64,000 bases of DNA from WJMT01 sp964599635 (GTDB lineage: Bacteria; Acidobacteriota; Aminicenantia; Aminicenantales; Aminicenantaceae). Within the stretch, counting starts at the first letter, position 1, and every line of letters starts with the position of its first letter. A model generated the notes under the pieces. That model made no database searches and was not told the DNA's origin. It saw only the letters and a list, made by a program, of their open reading frames with translations. A program made the translations under genes and the position numbers. Below are positions 27,650-36,350 of the stretch, one piece after another. The stretch lies in NCBI GenBank assembly GCA_964599635.1, contig CAZRGM010000032.1, forward strand, positions 62,001 through 126,000, written 5' to 3'.

Positions 27650-28336
27650 ATGAGAAGTAAAAGGATATTTTTTAAAGATCGTGAGGTCCTGGATTATGAG
27701 AAGAAAAGATATAGAGGGTTTGATCAAAAGATAGTTGACTGGAGGGAAAAAAGAATTGCGGGCAGGATGTTAAAGCAAGATGAAGCAAGTGCCAAAAACA
27801 TTCTTGATATTCCTTGTGGGTATGGGCGGTTTTCAGAGTTTTTGGCAAAGAATTCCGTGTATTTAATAAGCGCGGACCTTTCTTTTTCTATGGTTAAAAG
27901 AGCGATGGAAAATCGCTTTCTTTCAGGAATAGATAAGGGATCAGGGACTGCATGTGATGCCGTTGAAGGGCTGCCTTTTAAGGCTGAAATTTTTGATGGG
28001 ATTTTTTCTTTGAGGTTTTTTCATCATCTTCATGAAAGGAAACAGCGGATTCATGTCTTAAAAGAATTTTTCCGAGTCTCTTCCATTTGGATCATTATTT
28101 CTTTCTACAGTTTGAATTCTCTTCACAAAGCTCAGAGAAGGATAAGAAAAATGGCAGGAAAAAGCAGAGCTAACATAAACATGATGTCAAAAAAAGATTT
28201 TGTGGAAGAAGCTAAAGAAGCTGGCTTTTATGTGGAAAAGATATGCCCTTTGATCAAAGGACTACATTCCCAGCATATGGCCCTACTTAAAAAGACGGAA
28301 TCTTATTCTCAGTCCAGCTTGAAGAGAGAATCCTGA
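27650..28336 (+). CDS. Class I SAM-dependent methyltransferase
   Basis: 228 residues. Motif I is KNILDIPCGYGRFSEFLAK (about 48-66), SADLSFSMVKRA holds the acidic ribose-binding residue, and FDGIFSLRFFHHL gives motif IV. It fits Methyltransf_11/25-type small-molecule methyltransferases. It is the third gene of the WaaP-kinase/glycosidase operon, so an envelope sugar or lipid target is plausible. Its 3' end overlaps the convergent SH3/barrel gene by 54 bp. Confidence 0.82.
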   Translation: MRSKRIFFKDREVLDYEKKRYRGFDQKIVDWREKRIAGRMLKQDEASAKNILDIPCGYGRFSEFLAKNSVYLISADLSFSMVKRAMENRFLSGIDKGSGTACDAVEGLPFKAEIFDGIFSLRFFHHLHERKQRIHVLKEFFRVSSIWIIISFYSLNSLHKAQRRIRKMAGKSRANINMMSKKDFVEEAKEAGFYVEKICPLIKGLHSQHMALLKKTESYSQSSLKRES

Positions 28337-29506
28337 TAAATCTAGGGAAGCTTTTTCAGGATTTAAAACTCCGTATCCGGAGGGCGTTTTATCTCTAATA
28401 AAAACAAGAGGGAACTGTTCTTTATTATGAGCGACTTCTCCCTGATAAATATACATATATCCTTTTTCCTTATATTCCAAACCACTGGAGTCTTTATAGG
28501 TTCCCTCTCCTTTTAGGTCCCTGATTTTGGCGTAACGTCCGGAGGCTTCGATGAATAAACTCAAATGGCTTCCTAGGTTATGAACAAATTTGAGCCCCAT
28601 AAATCCTCCAATTTGATTGGAGCCAGCTTTCCCAATCCATTCCTGCCAGGTATCGTTTTCGGTGATTCTGTAAAGATAGGCACAATCTGCCAGAATGTAT
28701 CCAACTCCTCCATTGATAGATAATTCTGGTATGACTTGATAAGAGAGGATGAGTTGAATTGGAAGGATTTTAATTTCAGGCTTGGTTTCAATATTATAAG
28801 AGGCTGGCTGGGAAAAGTTGGCTAAGTTTTTTTTCTCGCCGTAGAAATACTCAGTTCCTATTCCAAGATGAAATCTAGGAAACAAAGGTATCATTACATT
28901 TCCCGCAAATAGAGTGTTCAGATGAAGCGGGCGGAATTCTCCAGTCTTTTCAGCATTCAGTTTGTTTTGGTAGTACTCTATAAATCCTTTGGCTCCCTCG
29001 TTTAAATCTCCTACGGAAGCAAACTTGATTCCTCCTGAGATATGGATATCAATTTGAGAAAACTTTGATGGATGAGGGAATGTTTTTACTTGGGGTTCAG
29101 CAATGGTTTTTGGAATTTCAGTCTCTTCTTTTTTTTCAGAAATTCCTTTTATTTTTTTGGGGTGTTCTTTGAGGCTTTCTTTTTTTTCTTCAACAGAACC
29201 CACAGGTTGGACTATCTTTACTAAGCTTTCATGGACATAACCTTCAATGCTTTTTTCCTCTTCAAGAATGATTTTTATATGGTACCAGGGTCCTTCTTGC
29301 CCCAGGACATCCATAATGGTCCCCTGTTTGGCTAAATGTATAACAGGGCTTCCTATGTCAGGTTCAGCCCTAACGTTCGCAAGTTCAGTAACCACTTTGA
29401 GTTTAGTAAGATTATTCTGGGGGATGCTGTAGAGATAGTTAAAAAGTATTAATTGAACTAAGAATGAAAGTAATATAGAATTAAAAACTGTTTTTATTTT
29501 TTTCAC
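28283..29506 (-). CDS. SH3-domain outer-membrane beta-barrel protein
   Basis: About 407 residues from GTG 29506, preferred because AAAGGA lies eight bases upstream and it gives a clean signal peptide (VKKIKTVFNSILLSFLVQ). ATG 29545 lacks a ribosome site. Residues ~35-105 form a bacterial SH3 domain (TELANVRAEPDIGSPVIHLA, GPWYHIKI, EGYVHESLVKI), which usually binds cell wall. A charged linker rich in Lys and Glu (about 110-150) follows, then an outer-membrane barrel of about 230 residues ending LRIRFRLF. This layout suggests a link between peptidoglycan and outer membrane. Confidence 0.75.
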   Translation of the reverse strand: MKKIKTVFNSILLSFLVQLILFNYLYSIPQNNLTKLKVVTELANVRAEPDIGSPVIHLAKQGTIMDVLGQEGPWYHIKIILEEEKSIEGYVHESLVKIVQPVGSVEEKKESLKEHPKKIKGISEKKEETEIPKTIAEPQVKTFPHPSKFSQIDIHISGGIKFASVGDLNEGAKGFIEYYQNKLNAEKTGEFRPLHLNTLFAGNVMIPLFPRFHLGIGTEYFYGEKKNLANFSQPASYNIETKPEIKILPIQLILSYQVIPELSINGGVGYILADCAYLYRITENDTWQEWIGKAGSNQIGGFMGLKFVHNLGSHLSLFIEASGRYAKIRDLKGEGTYKDSSGLEYKEKGYMYIYQGEVAHNKEQFPLVFIRDKTPSGYGVLNPEKASLDLSGFSLQAGLRIRFRLFK

Positions 29507-29580
29507 TTTGGCCGTCCTTTGAAGTGAATTATAGAAGAGGGTCATTTAACTGTCAAGAAACATGACATAATGAAAACATC

Positions 29581-29608
29581 GCTGTTTTTTTATGAATAGG
29601 TCAGGTTA
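29581..29608. repeat. Half-element of the palindromic repeat family (copy F)
   Basis: TTTTTTTATGAATAGGTCAGG followed by TTA is the right-end form of the family, nearly identical to the end of copy C at 52931-52956. It lies upstream of yggT, between the SH3/barrel gene start and yggT. Confidence 0.65.
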
Positions 29609-29630
29609 GAAATAAATTCTAGGAAAAGTC

Positions 29631-29954
29631 ATGATTTTATTAGCGAATTTATTATATGCATTATCAAGAATCACTCATTTTATTTTAAACATATATATAT
29701 GGATTATCTTTGCTCATGTTATTCTTACATGGATCAGAACTCCTTCCCTATATAAAGTTAGGTTAATCCTTTTTAGATTAACAGAACCTGTTTTAGGTCC
29801 GATTCGGAGATTCGTCCCCCCTTATAAATTTGGAGGATTAGACATCAGCCCTCTCATTGCTTTTGTGCTGATTTTTTTAATCGATACAGTCATCGTGAGG
29901 TCTCTTTCTCAATATGCAGCTCAGCTTCTCCGCTCCCAGACTTACTGGTTTTAG
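29631..29954 (+). CDS. YggT-family membrane protein
   Basis: 107 residues with two YGGT helices (about 5-27 and 72-95). The family motif around FAHVILTWIRTPS and LTEPVLGPIRRFVPP is clear; the Pro-rich LxxPxLxPxRRxxPP is diagnostic. Members occur next to yggU and cell-division genes and have been linked to osmotic stress and to SepF-like functions. It is followed by yggU, the usual partner, with a short palindromic repeat between. Confidence 0.88.
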   Translation: MILLANLLYALSRITHFILNIYIWIIFAHVILTWIRTPSLYKVRLILFRLTEPVLGPIRRFVPPYKFGGLDISPLIAFVLIFLIDTVIVRSLSQYAAQLLRSQTYWF

Positions 29955-29989
29955 CATTTAACTATGATGATTCATAAATGAAACCAATT

Positions 29990-30034
29990 AACCTGGATTA
30001 TTCACGTGTCAAATTTTCAGGAATAGATCCAGTT
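29990..30034. repeat. Short palindromic repeat, copy G
   Basis: 45 bp: AACCTGGATTATTC at the left and GAATAGATCCAGTT at the right are imperfect inverted ends. Copy H at 30285-30329 has the same length and layout. It lies between yggT and yggU. Confidence 0.7.
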
Positions 30035-30063
30035 CAATTAAATTTATTCAGGAGAGGTTGTGA

Positions 30064-30291
30064 TTGCGTATTTCAATTAAGGTGACTCCAAGAGCCCTGA
30101 AACCAGGAATAAGCAGAATCCGAGACAGAGATTTCAAGGTCAAAGTCAAGGCTCTTCCTAAAAAGGGGGAAGCCAATAGGGAAGTTGTGGAAATTGTGGC
30201 TGATTATTTTAATATTCCAAAATCCCATGTCAAGATTATCAGAGGACACACCACACGAAGAAAAATCCTTGAGATAAAAAATTTAACCTGA
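30064..30291 (+). CDS. DUF167/YggU-family protein
   Basis: 75 residues from TTG 30064, with AGGAGAGG just upstream. ISIKVTPRALKPGI, VKVKALPKKGEANREVVEIV and VKIIRGHTTRRKILEI are the complete YggU family signature (the usual GKANxxL reads GEANREV). Function is unknown. The stop codon TGA (30289-30291) lies inside palindromic repeat H. Confidence 0.88.
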   Translation: MRISIKVTPRALKPGISRIRDRDFKVKVKALPKKGEANREVVEIVADYFNIPKSHVKIIRGHTTRRKILEIKNLT

Positions 30292-30329
30292 ATTATTCAC
30301 GAGTCAATTTATTATGAATAGATCCAGGC
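30285..30329. repeat. Short palindromic repeat, copy H, overlapping the yggU stop codon
   Basis: AACCTGAATTATTCACGAGTC at the left and GAATAGATCCAGG at the right. It matches copy G over the whole length. The repeat supplies the TGA stop of yggU. Confidence 0.7.
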
Positions 30330-30376
30330 TAAAGCGGATGATAAAGTTTTATTGATTAAGGCGTCATTATATATTA

Positions 30377-30631
30377 TCCTGGACTATTCATACAAAAATG
30401 GCGATGTTTTCATTATTAATTTATTCTCAACGATATGCAGGACTTTTTCAAGAAAAATGTCTTGAACATTTTTTCTGTTTGTATTTTAATTTTAATCGCC
30501 ATTTTTTTGCCATTGAGGCAAGCCGATCTCACTGCATCTGCTTCGTACCAGGGCATTCGTAGTGAAGGACCGTGACTTCATGCCCTGCGCCTTGCATCTG
30601 CAGCAACCTCGGCTTGTTCATCATCCAGGTT
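30377..30631. repeat. Long palindromic intergenic repeat, copy B
   Basis: About 255 bp with ends TCCTGGACTATTCAT and TTCATCATCCAGGTT. It contains the AAAATGGCGAT...ATCGCCATTTTT arm pair (30395-30512) and the nested stem CAAGCCGA...TCGGCTTG with inner CAGGGCAT...ATGCCCTG. Compared with copy A, the outer stem G-C pair has become A-T on both sides. With copy H it fills the 404-bp gap between yggU and the nucleoside transporter; no gene is present there. Confidence 0.85.
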
Positions 30632-30695
30632 AGATACGTTGTATAAATCAGATTTTTTTATATGGTAGCCCGGATAATTAAGGAAGTAACAGAGC

Positions 30696-32006
30696 ATGGG
30701 TATTTATAATTTAGTGAGTTTTATGGGTGTTTTTGTCCTTGCTGGATTTGCATGGCTGTGTTCGTCAAATCGGAGAGTCATTAATTGGAGGCTCTTATTT
30801 TGGGGGATTGTGCTTCAGTTTATGGCTGCTTTTTTTATATTCGTCCTTCCTGTAGGAGCCAAATTTTTTATTTTTATAAACAACCTAGTATCCGCTGTTC
30901 TAGACAGCGCAAAAGAAGGAGCCGAATTTGTGTTTGGCCGTCTGGCGCTGGCTCCCGGTGAAATAAATGAAGCCGGAGAGACATCCTTAGGGTCTTTTCT
31001 GGCTTTTCAAGCCCTCCCCACGATAATATTTTTTGCAGCTCTGGTTTCTGCGCTCTATTATCTGAAGATAATGCCTTTGATCATAAGAGGTTTTTCATAT
31101 ATTTTTACGAAGCTGATGAAGATCAGTGGTGCAGAATCACTCAGCGCGTCCAGTAATATTTTCGTGGGAGTTGAATCCTCTCTAGTTATAAAGCCTCATT
31201 TAGATGATATGACTAAATCTGAATTGACCACTGTCCTTGCTGCGGGGATGGGAACGATCGCATCAACTGTACTGGCCCTCTATGTGTTGACTCTTCAAGA
31301 ACAACTGCCCACTATTGCAGGGCATCTTGTATCAGCTTCTCTCTTATCAGCTCCGGCTGCAGTGACTATGTCTAAGCTAATAGTTCCAGAGACTGAAAAC
31401 CCAAAAACCTTAGGGGTGGATGTAAAGCCTCATTATAAGAGGGAAGATAATTTTGTAGCGGCGGTTATTGATGGGGCTAACAGTGGACTGCGGCTTTTAG
31501 GCGGCATCATTGCGCTGCTGATTGCATTTTTAGGTTTGATTGCGTTTTTGGATTTAATTTTGGGTTGGATGGGAGGTCATATAAATAATCTCTTCAACAT
31601 AAATTTCAATTGGTCCATAAAGTCAATTTTAGGATATATTTTTTACCCTTTTACTTTAGTGCTGGGAGTTCCTCCCCATGATGCTTTTGAAATAGCTAAG
31701 CTTCTTGGGGAGAGGACTGTTGTGACTGAGGTGGTTTCCTATAAGAATCTTGCACAGCTTATGGCTGAGGGGACTTTTGTCCACCCCCGTTCTGTAATTA
31801 TTGCTTCTTATGCTTTATGTGGATTTGCCCATTTTGCATCATTAGCCATTTTTATTGGTGGGATAAGTGCTTTGGCTCCAGAAAGGATGAAAGATCTTTC
31901 TAGGATTGGTTTGAGAGCTTTACTTGCAGCAACTCTAGCATGCCTTATGACGGGTGCTGTTGCTGGTGTTTTTTATTCATCAGGATTTATTCTTTTAGGA
32001 AAATAA
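30696..32006 (+). CDS. nupC: Concentrative nucleoside transporter (NupC/CNT family)
   Basis: 436 residues with about ten to twelve membrane segments. Family motifs: SSNIFVGVESSLVIKPHLDD (substrate and Na/H site, helical hairpin 1), TVLAAGMGTIASTVLALYV and SLLSAPAAVTMSKLI. The transporter imports nucleosides with Na or H ions. N-terminal LCSSNRRVINWRLLFWGIVL is also typical. The final TAA overlaps a perfect 19-bp palindrome (32005-32023). A DprA gene follows. Confidence 0.9.
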   Translation: MGIYNLVSFMGVFVLAGFAWLCSSNRRVINWRLLFWGIVLQFMAAFFIFVLPVGAKFFIFINNLVSAVLDSAKEGAEFVFGRLALAPGEINEAGETSLGSFLAFQALPTIIFFAALVSALYYLKIMPLIIRGFSYIFTKLMKISGAESLSASSNIFVGVESSLVIKPHLDDMTKSELTTVLAAGMGTIASTVLALYVLTLQEQLPTIAGHLVSASLLSAPAAVTMSKLIVPETENPKTLGVDVKPHYKREDNFVAAVIDGANSGLRLLGGIIALLIAFLGLIAFLDLILGWMGGHINNLFNINFNWSIKSILGYIFYPFTLVLGVPPHDAFEIAKLLGERTVVTEVVSYKNLAQLMAEGTFVHPRSVIIASYALCGFAHFASLAIFIGGISALAPERMKDLSRIGLRALLAATLACLMTGAVAGVFYSSGFILLGK

Positions 32007-32023
32007 CCTGAATAGTTCAGGTT
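32005..32023. repeat. Minimal palindrome of the repeat family (copy I) at the nupC stop
   Basis: AACCTGAA-TAG-TTCAGGTT: 8-base perfect arms around TAG. Its first two bases belong to the nupC stop TAA. It matches the left end of the longer repeats, joined to its own complement. Confidence 0.7.
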
Positions 32024-32042
32024 GAGCAATATCTAATACAGC

Positions 32043-33191
32043 TTGCGTTTTAATTTATTCTTGTTAAAATTGTTAAAAAAAGAGAATTTGGAACAGAAGC
32101 TTTTATATTGGATTGCGTTTAATCTTTTATTCGCTGAAGATTTAGGTTCTGCCCAAATAATTTTCCAACGATTTTCTTCTGTCAGAGATGTATTTGAATC
32201 TTCTCAGAATGATTTTGTCGGGTTGGGACTTAGCAAGGAAAAGATGAAGGCCATCAGGTCCCCCAAGACAATTGAAAAGGCTTTGAGGGACATTGACAGG
32301 ATTCATAAAAAGGGCTATACAGTCCTAACCATAGAGGATGAGGATTATCCTCCGTATTTAAGAGAAATTTTTGATCCTCCCTACGTCCTTTATGGTGTCG
32401 GAGATTTAGATGTACTTAGAAAACCCGCTGTTTCCATTGTTGGGGCTAGAAAACCATCCCCTTACGGAAGAGCAGTGGCTGAGAAGCTGGCCTCAGAGTT
32501 GGCTTCTTGTGGTCTGGTGATTGTGAGCGGGTTAGCCCGCGGGATTGACTCCGCTGCGCATTGGGGCGCACTAAAAGGAGGTCGAACAGTGGCGGTGTTA
32601 GGTTCTGGACTTGATAATATTTATCCTCGAGAGAATCAGGGGCTTTCTAAAAAGATCATTGAATCAGGTGCGGTGATAACGGAGTATCCATTAAAATCTA
32701 AGCCGCTTGGATTTCATTTTCCTTTGAGGAACAGGATTATCAGCGGATTGTCAATGGCGGTGGTCGTAGCGGAAGCAGCGGAGAGAAGTGGTTCGCTTAT
32801 ATCAGCAAAGCTTGCTTTGGAGCAGAACAGGGAGGTGATGGCCGTCCCAGGTAACATTACCTCAAAATTGAGTCAAGGATCCAATTGGCTGATAAAAAAT
32901 GGTGCAAAGTTAGTTGAGGGATGGGAAGATGTTGTTGAAGAGATCCCCCCTCAAATTAGAGAAAGCTTGGTTATAGAGAATGTTAAGGACAAGGAAGAGA
33001 GCTTCGAATTGAGCTTAAAGGAAAAAGATATTATCAAATATCTTAGGCAAGATGCGCTGACTCATGTCGATGATATTGTTAGAAAAACTGGTTTAAGTGT
33101 ATCAGAGATTCTTTCAGTTCTTTTGGAATTGGAACTAAAGGGAATTGTAACCCAGAGACCTGGGAAATTATTCCAGAGGAGATGGCAGTGA
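32043..33191 (+). CDS. dprA: DNA-processing protein DprA
   Basis: 382 residues from TTG 32043. An N-terminal SAM-like helical region (1-70) precedes the Rossmann fold with VSIVGARKPSPYGRAVAEKL, VSGLARGIDSAAHWGAL, AVLGSGLDNIYPRENQ and FPLRNRIISGLS (all DprA signatures). A C-terminal winged helix is at about 325-382. DprA loads RecA on single-stranded DNA during natural transformation. ComEA and ComF are also in this window, so competence is plausible. It overlaps topA by 10 bp, a common dprA-topA arrangement. Confidence 0.93.
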   Translation: MRFNLFLLKLLKKENLEQKLLYWIAFNLLFAEDLGSAQIIFQRFSSVRDVFESSQNDFVGLGLSKEKMKAIRSPKTIEKALRDIDRIHKKGYTVLTIEDEDYPPYLREIFDPPYVLYGVGDLDVLRKPAVSIVGARKPSPYGRAVAEKLASELASCGLVIVSGLARGIDSAAHWGALKGGRTVAVLGSGLDNIYPRENQGLSKKIIESGAVITEYPLKSKPLGFHFPLRNRIISGLSMAVVVAEAAERSGSLISAKLALEQNREVMAVPGNITSKLSQGSNWLIKNGAKLVEGWEDVVEEIPPQIRESLVIENVKDKEESFELSLKEKDIIKYLRQDALTHVDDIVRKTGLSVSEILSVLLELELKGIVTQRPGKLFQRRWQ

Positions 33192-35437
33192 AGAAAAAGT
33201 TAGTGATCGTTGAATCTCCAGCAAAAGCTAAAACAGTAAACCGCTACCTAGGTTCAGATTACTCTGTTCAAGCTTCTCTTGGCCATATTCGTGATCTTCC
33301 TAAGAATAGGATAGGAATTGATATTGAAAATGATTTTGAACCCGAGTACAGGGTCATACCAGGTAAAAGAAAAGTGGTGTCACAGCTTCAGAAGGAAGCG
33401 GAAAAAAGCAGTTCTGTTTTATTAGCGGCTGATCCAGATCGGGAAGGAGAAGCCATTTGCTGGCATTTATCAGAATTATTGAAAAAATATAATCGCAATA
33501 TTCACCGTGTTTTGTTTCATGAAATCACAAAAAAAGCTATAGAAACTGCTTTTAAAGGAACTTTTTCTTTAGATAGAAATAAAATAAAAGCCCAACAGGC
33601 AAGGAGGATTTTGGATAGGCTTGTTGGCTACCGGATAAGCCCTCTTTTATGGGAAAAGATAGGGAAGGGCTTAAGTGCAGGAAGGGTCCAGTCCGTGGCT
33701 CTTCGTTTGATTTGTGAGAGAGAAAAAGAAATTAATGACTTTGTCCCTGAAGAATTTTGGAATATTTCAGCCCGACTCAGAGCTTCATCTCCTCCTGTCT
33801 TTACAGCCGTCCTCGCTAAAATAAAGGGAAAAAAAGCAAAAGTTAAAGATGAAGAGACGGCGAAAAACATATTATCTGAGTTGGAAGGGGCCCTTTTTAG
33901 ACTTGAAGATTTAAAAGTCAAATTAAAAAGAAAAGATCCTTTTCCTCCTTATATAACAAGTACACTTCAGCAGGACAGCTTTCGTATAAACAAATTTTCA
34001 GTCAAAAAGACGATGATGATCGCCCAGAAACTTTATGAAGGTTTGGAGATAGGAGATAAAGGTTTTGTAGGGCTTATCACTTATATGAGGACCGACTCGG
34101 TGCGTATTTCAGAAGAAGCTGTTCAGAGGGGAAGATCCTACATACAAAAAAAGTTTTCTAAGCAATATTTGCCCAGAACCCCGAGAAGATTTAGAAACAA
34201 AAAAAAGGCACAGGATGCTCATGAAGCCATACGTCCTACTTCTTTTGATCTTCCTCCTGAAAAAGTGAAACCTTATTTAAGTAGAGATCAGTTCAGTGTC
34301 TATTCTATGATATGGAACCGTTTTATCGCTTCTCAGATGAGTTCGGCGCTCGTTGAAGAGACTGTATTTGAGATCAAAGCAGGAAATTATCATTTTCATG
34401 CTAAGGGAGAAGTGATGAAGTTTAAAGGTTATCTTGCTGTATATCCAAAAGTCAAAGAAAAGGGAGAGAGGCTTCCTTCAGCGGAAAAAGGTGAACAGCT
34501 TAAGTTGGAAAAACTTAACAGCGAACAGAAGTTTACGCAGCCTCCGCCCCGTTATTCAGAGGGGACTCTTGTCAAAGAGCTGGAATCAAGGGGGATAGGC
34601 CGTCCCAGCACTTATGCTCCCATCATATCTACAATCCAAAACAGAGATTATGTTTTAAAAAGACAAGGAAGGTTTATTCCTACCGAGGTTGGACTCTTTG
34701 TCAATAGCTATTTGATTGAGAATTTTCCTGATTTGATGCAGTTTAAGTTTACAGCGCAACTTGAAGAGGCTCTTGATCTTATAAGCGAAGGGGAACAGAG
34801 TTGGCTGGACTATATAAAATCCTATAATGAGATTCTGGATAAAGATTTGGGAAGGGCAAGCAGAAAACAAGGGGTGAAAGATAAGGGGATTCCTTCCGAA
34901 GAAAAGTGTCCCTTGTGTGGGCGTCCCCTGGTCATTAAATCCGGGAAGTATGGGAAATTCAAAGCTTGTTCAGGCTTTCCAGAGTGCCGTTACAAGAAAA
35001 GCCTTAATAAAAAAGAAGCCAAACCAGTGGATGAAAAATGCCCTAAATGCGGAGCTCAGCTTGTGATGCGTCAGGGGCGTTATGGATCTTTTATAGCCTG
35101 TTCAAATTATCCAAAATGCAAATATATTAAAAAGGAGACTAAAGATACAGGGATTAAATGTCCCAAATGCGGGGGCACCATTGTGATGAAAAAAACCCGG
35201 AAGGGAAAAATTTTTTATGGATGCAGCAATTATCCTAAATGTAAATTTGCTTCATGGGATGAACCTGTCTCACGCCCCTGTCCTAAATGTGGGAGATCTT
35301 TTGTTTTTAGGAAAAACCTGATTAATGGAAAGTCTTATTTATATTGTGGTCAAAAAGATTGTGATTATAAGGAATATATAGACAAAGAAAAAATATGGGA
35401 TCAAAAAAGAAATAAAGAAGTTAAAAACATTGACTAA
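33182..35437 (+). CDS. topA: DNA topoisomerase I
   Basis: 751-residue type IA topoisomerase that relaxes negative supercoils. The Toprim domain starts KLVIVESPAKAKTVNRYLG, with the acidic LAADPDREGEAICWHL. The catalytic Tyr is in GLITYMRTDSVRIS (near 304). SRGIGRPSTYAPIISTIQ is also conserved. The C-terminus carries four zinc-ribbon repeats (first Cys pairs at CPLCG, CPKCG, CPKCG, CPKCG; about 580-740). The last ribbon ends in CGQKDCDY and is less regular. The xerC gene starts within its last codons. Confidence 0.96.
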   Translation: MAVKKKLVIVESPAKAKTVNRYLGSDYSVQASLGHIRDLPKNRIGIDIENDFEPEYRVIPGKRKVVSQLQKEAEKSSSVLLAADPDREGEAICWHLSELLKKYNRNIHRVLFHEITKKAIETAFKGTFSLDRNKIKAQQARRILDRLVGYRISPLLWEKIGKGLSAGRVQSVALRLICEREKEINDFVPEEFWNISARLRASSPPVFTAVLAKIKGKKAKVKDEETAKNILSELEGALFRLEDLKVKLKRKDPFPPYITSTLQQDSFRINKFSVKKTMMIAQKLYEGLEIGDKGFVGLITYMRTDSVRISEEAVQRGRSYIQKKFSKQYLPRTPRRFRNKKKAQDAHEAIRPTSFDLPPEKVKPYLSRDQFSVYSMIWNRFIASQMSSALVEETVFEIKAGNYHFHAKGEVMKFKGYLAVYPKVKEKGERLPSAEKGEQLKLEKLNSEQKFTQPPPRYSEGTLVKELESRGIGRPSTYAPIISTIQNRDYVLKRQGRFIPTEVGLFVNSYLIENFPDLMQFKFTAQLEEALDLISEGEQSWLDYIKSYNEILDKDLGRASRKQGVKDKGIPSEEKCPLCGRPLVIKSGKYGKFKACSGFPECRYKKSLNKKEAKPVDEKCPKCGAQLVMRQGRYGSFIACSNYPKCKYIKKETKDTGIKCPKCGGTIVMKKTRKGKIFYGCSNYPKCKFASWDEPVSRPCPKCGRSFVFRKNLINGKSYLYCGQKDCDYKEYIDKEKIWDQKRNKEVKNID

Positions 35438-36314
35438 AGAGTTAAAACAGTTTCTAGACTATCTTAGGTATGAAAAAAATTCTTCTCCTCATACCCTATC
35501 TGGATATAGAAGGGATATTGAGCAGTATTTTTCTTTTATTGAGTCAAAGAAAATAAAATACGATCAGGCTGATAATACAGTGATCAGAAGTTTTCTTGCG
35601 TTGCTTTACAATAATAATTTGAAGAAATCAAGTGGAGCAAGGAAATTGGCTGCCGTTCGTTCATTTTATCAGTATTGTGTTAAAAAAGGCTGGCTTGAAG
35701 AGAATCCAGCTAAAATGGTGAACACTCCTAAACAGGAAAAAAATGTACCTTCTTTTTTATCAGAAGAAGAGATGGTTTTGTTTCTAGATCTTCCCGTATC
35801 AGATAAACCGCTTAAAATGAGAGATAGGGCTGTCCTAGAGCTGCTCTATGCCACCGGTCTCAGAGTTAGTGAATTAGTAGGAATAGACCTCTCTGATATA
35901 AACTTTGAAGAAAGACTTCTCAGGGTGAGGGGAAAAGGGAAAAAAGAGCGTATTGTTCCTTTTGGGACTGTGGCTGAGAAAAAGCTCAATCAATATATAA
36001 AAAGGCGGTTTTGGATCAACAAAGGTAAGATTGATAAAAATGCGGTGTTTTTAAACTACAGGGGAGAAAGGTTGAGCTCACGGTCTGTGGAGAGAATAGT
36101 GGATGAATATTTTAGAAGATCAGCTCTAAAGAGGAAGCTGAGCCCTCATTCATTGCGTCATTCTTTTGCATCCCATTTATTGGGACGAGGGGCAGATTTG
36201 CGTGTTATTCAGGAACTTTTAGGACATGAGAGTCTGGCCACCACTCAAAAATACACACATCTTAACTTAAAAAGACTGCTCGAAGTCTATAAAAAAAGTC
36301 ATCCTAGGTCATGA
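35430..36314 (+). CDS. xerC: Tyrosine recombinase XerC/XerD
   Basis: 294 residues from TTG 35430, overlapping the topA stop. The N-terminal SAM-like DNA-binding domain begins KQFLDYLRYEKNSSPHTLSG. Catalytic residues are present: Arg in ATGLRVSELVG, Lys in GKGKKERIVP, HSLRHSFASHLL (HxxR), GHESLATTQKYTHL (His and Tyr nucleophile). With topA and dprA it forms the classic chromosome-maintenance cluster; it resolves chromosome dimers at dif. XerC versus XerD cannot be settled. Confidence 0.9.
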   Translation: MTKELKQFLDYLRYEKNSSPHTLSGYRRDIEQYFSFIESKKIKYDQADNTVIRSFLALLYNNNLKKSSGARKLAAVRSFYQYCVKKGWLEENPAKMVNTPKQEKNVPSFLSEEEMVLFLDLPVSDKPLKMRDRAVLELLYATGLRVSELVGIDLSDINFEERLLRVRGKGKKERIVPFGTVAEKKLNQYIKRRFWINKGKIDKNAVFLNYRGERLSSRSVERIVDEYFRRSALKRKLSPHSLRHSFASHLLGRGADLRVIQELLGHESLATTQKYTHLNLKRLLEVYKKSHPRS

Positions 36315-36321
36315 ACTGAAA

Positions 36322-36350
36322 AAGAAGAGAGGGGAGTCCCCTCTCTTCTT
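36322..36350. terminator. Bidirectional intrinsic terminator between xerC and comEA
   Basis: A 13-bp perfect stem, AAGAAGAGAGGGG paired with CCCCTCTCTTCTT, loop AGT. A T-rich tract (TTTATTT) follows on the plus strand, and A-rich GAAAA upstream gives a T tract on the minus strand. It lies between the two convergent stops. Confidence 0.9.

Noticed and set aside
29581..32023. Clustered repeats as a CRISPR array
   Set aside because: Copies are irregular in size and spacing, interrupted by genes, and palindromic at the ends; no cas gene in the window.
35430..36314. Tyrosine recombinase as a phage or island integrase
   Set aside because: It is coupled to topA, has XerC/D size and motifs, and no tRNA, att duplication or phage gene is nearby.
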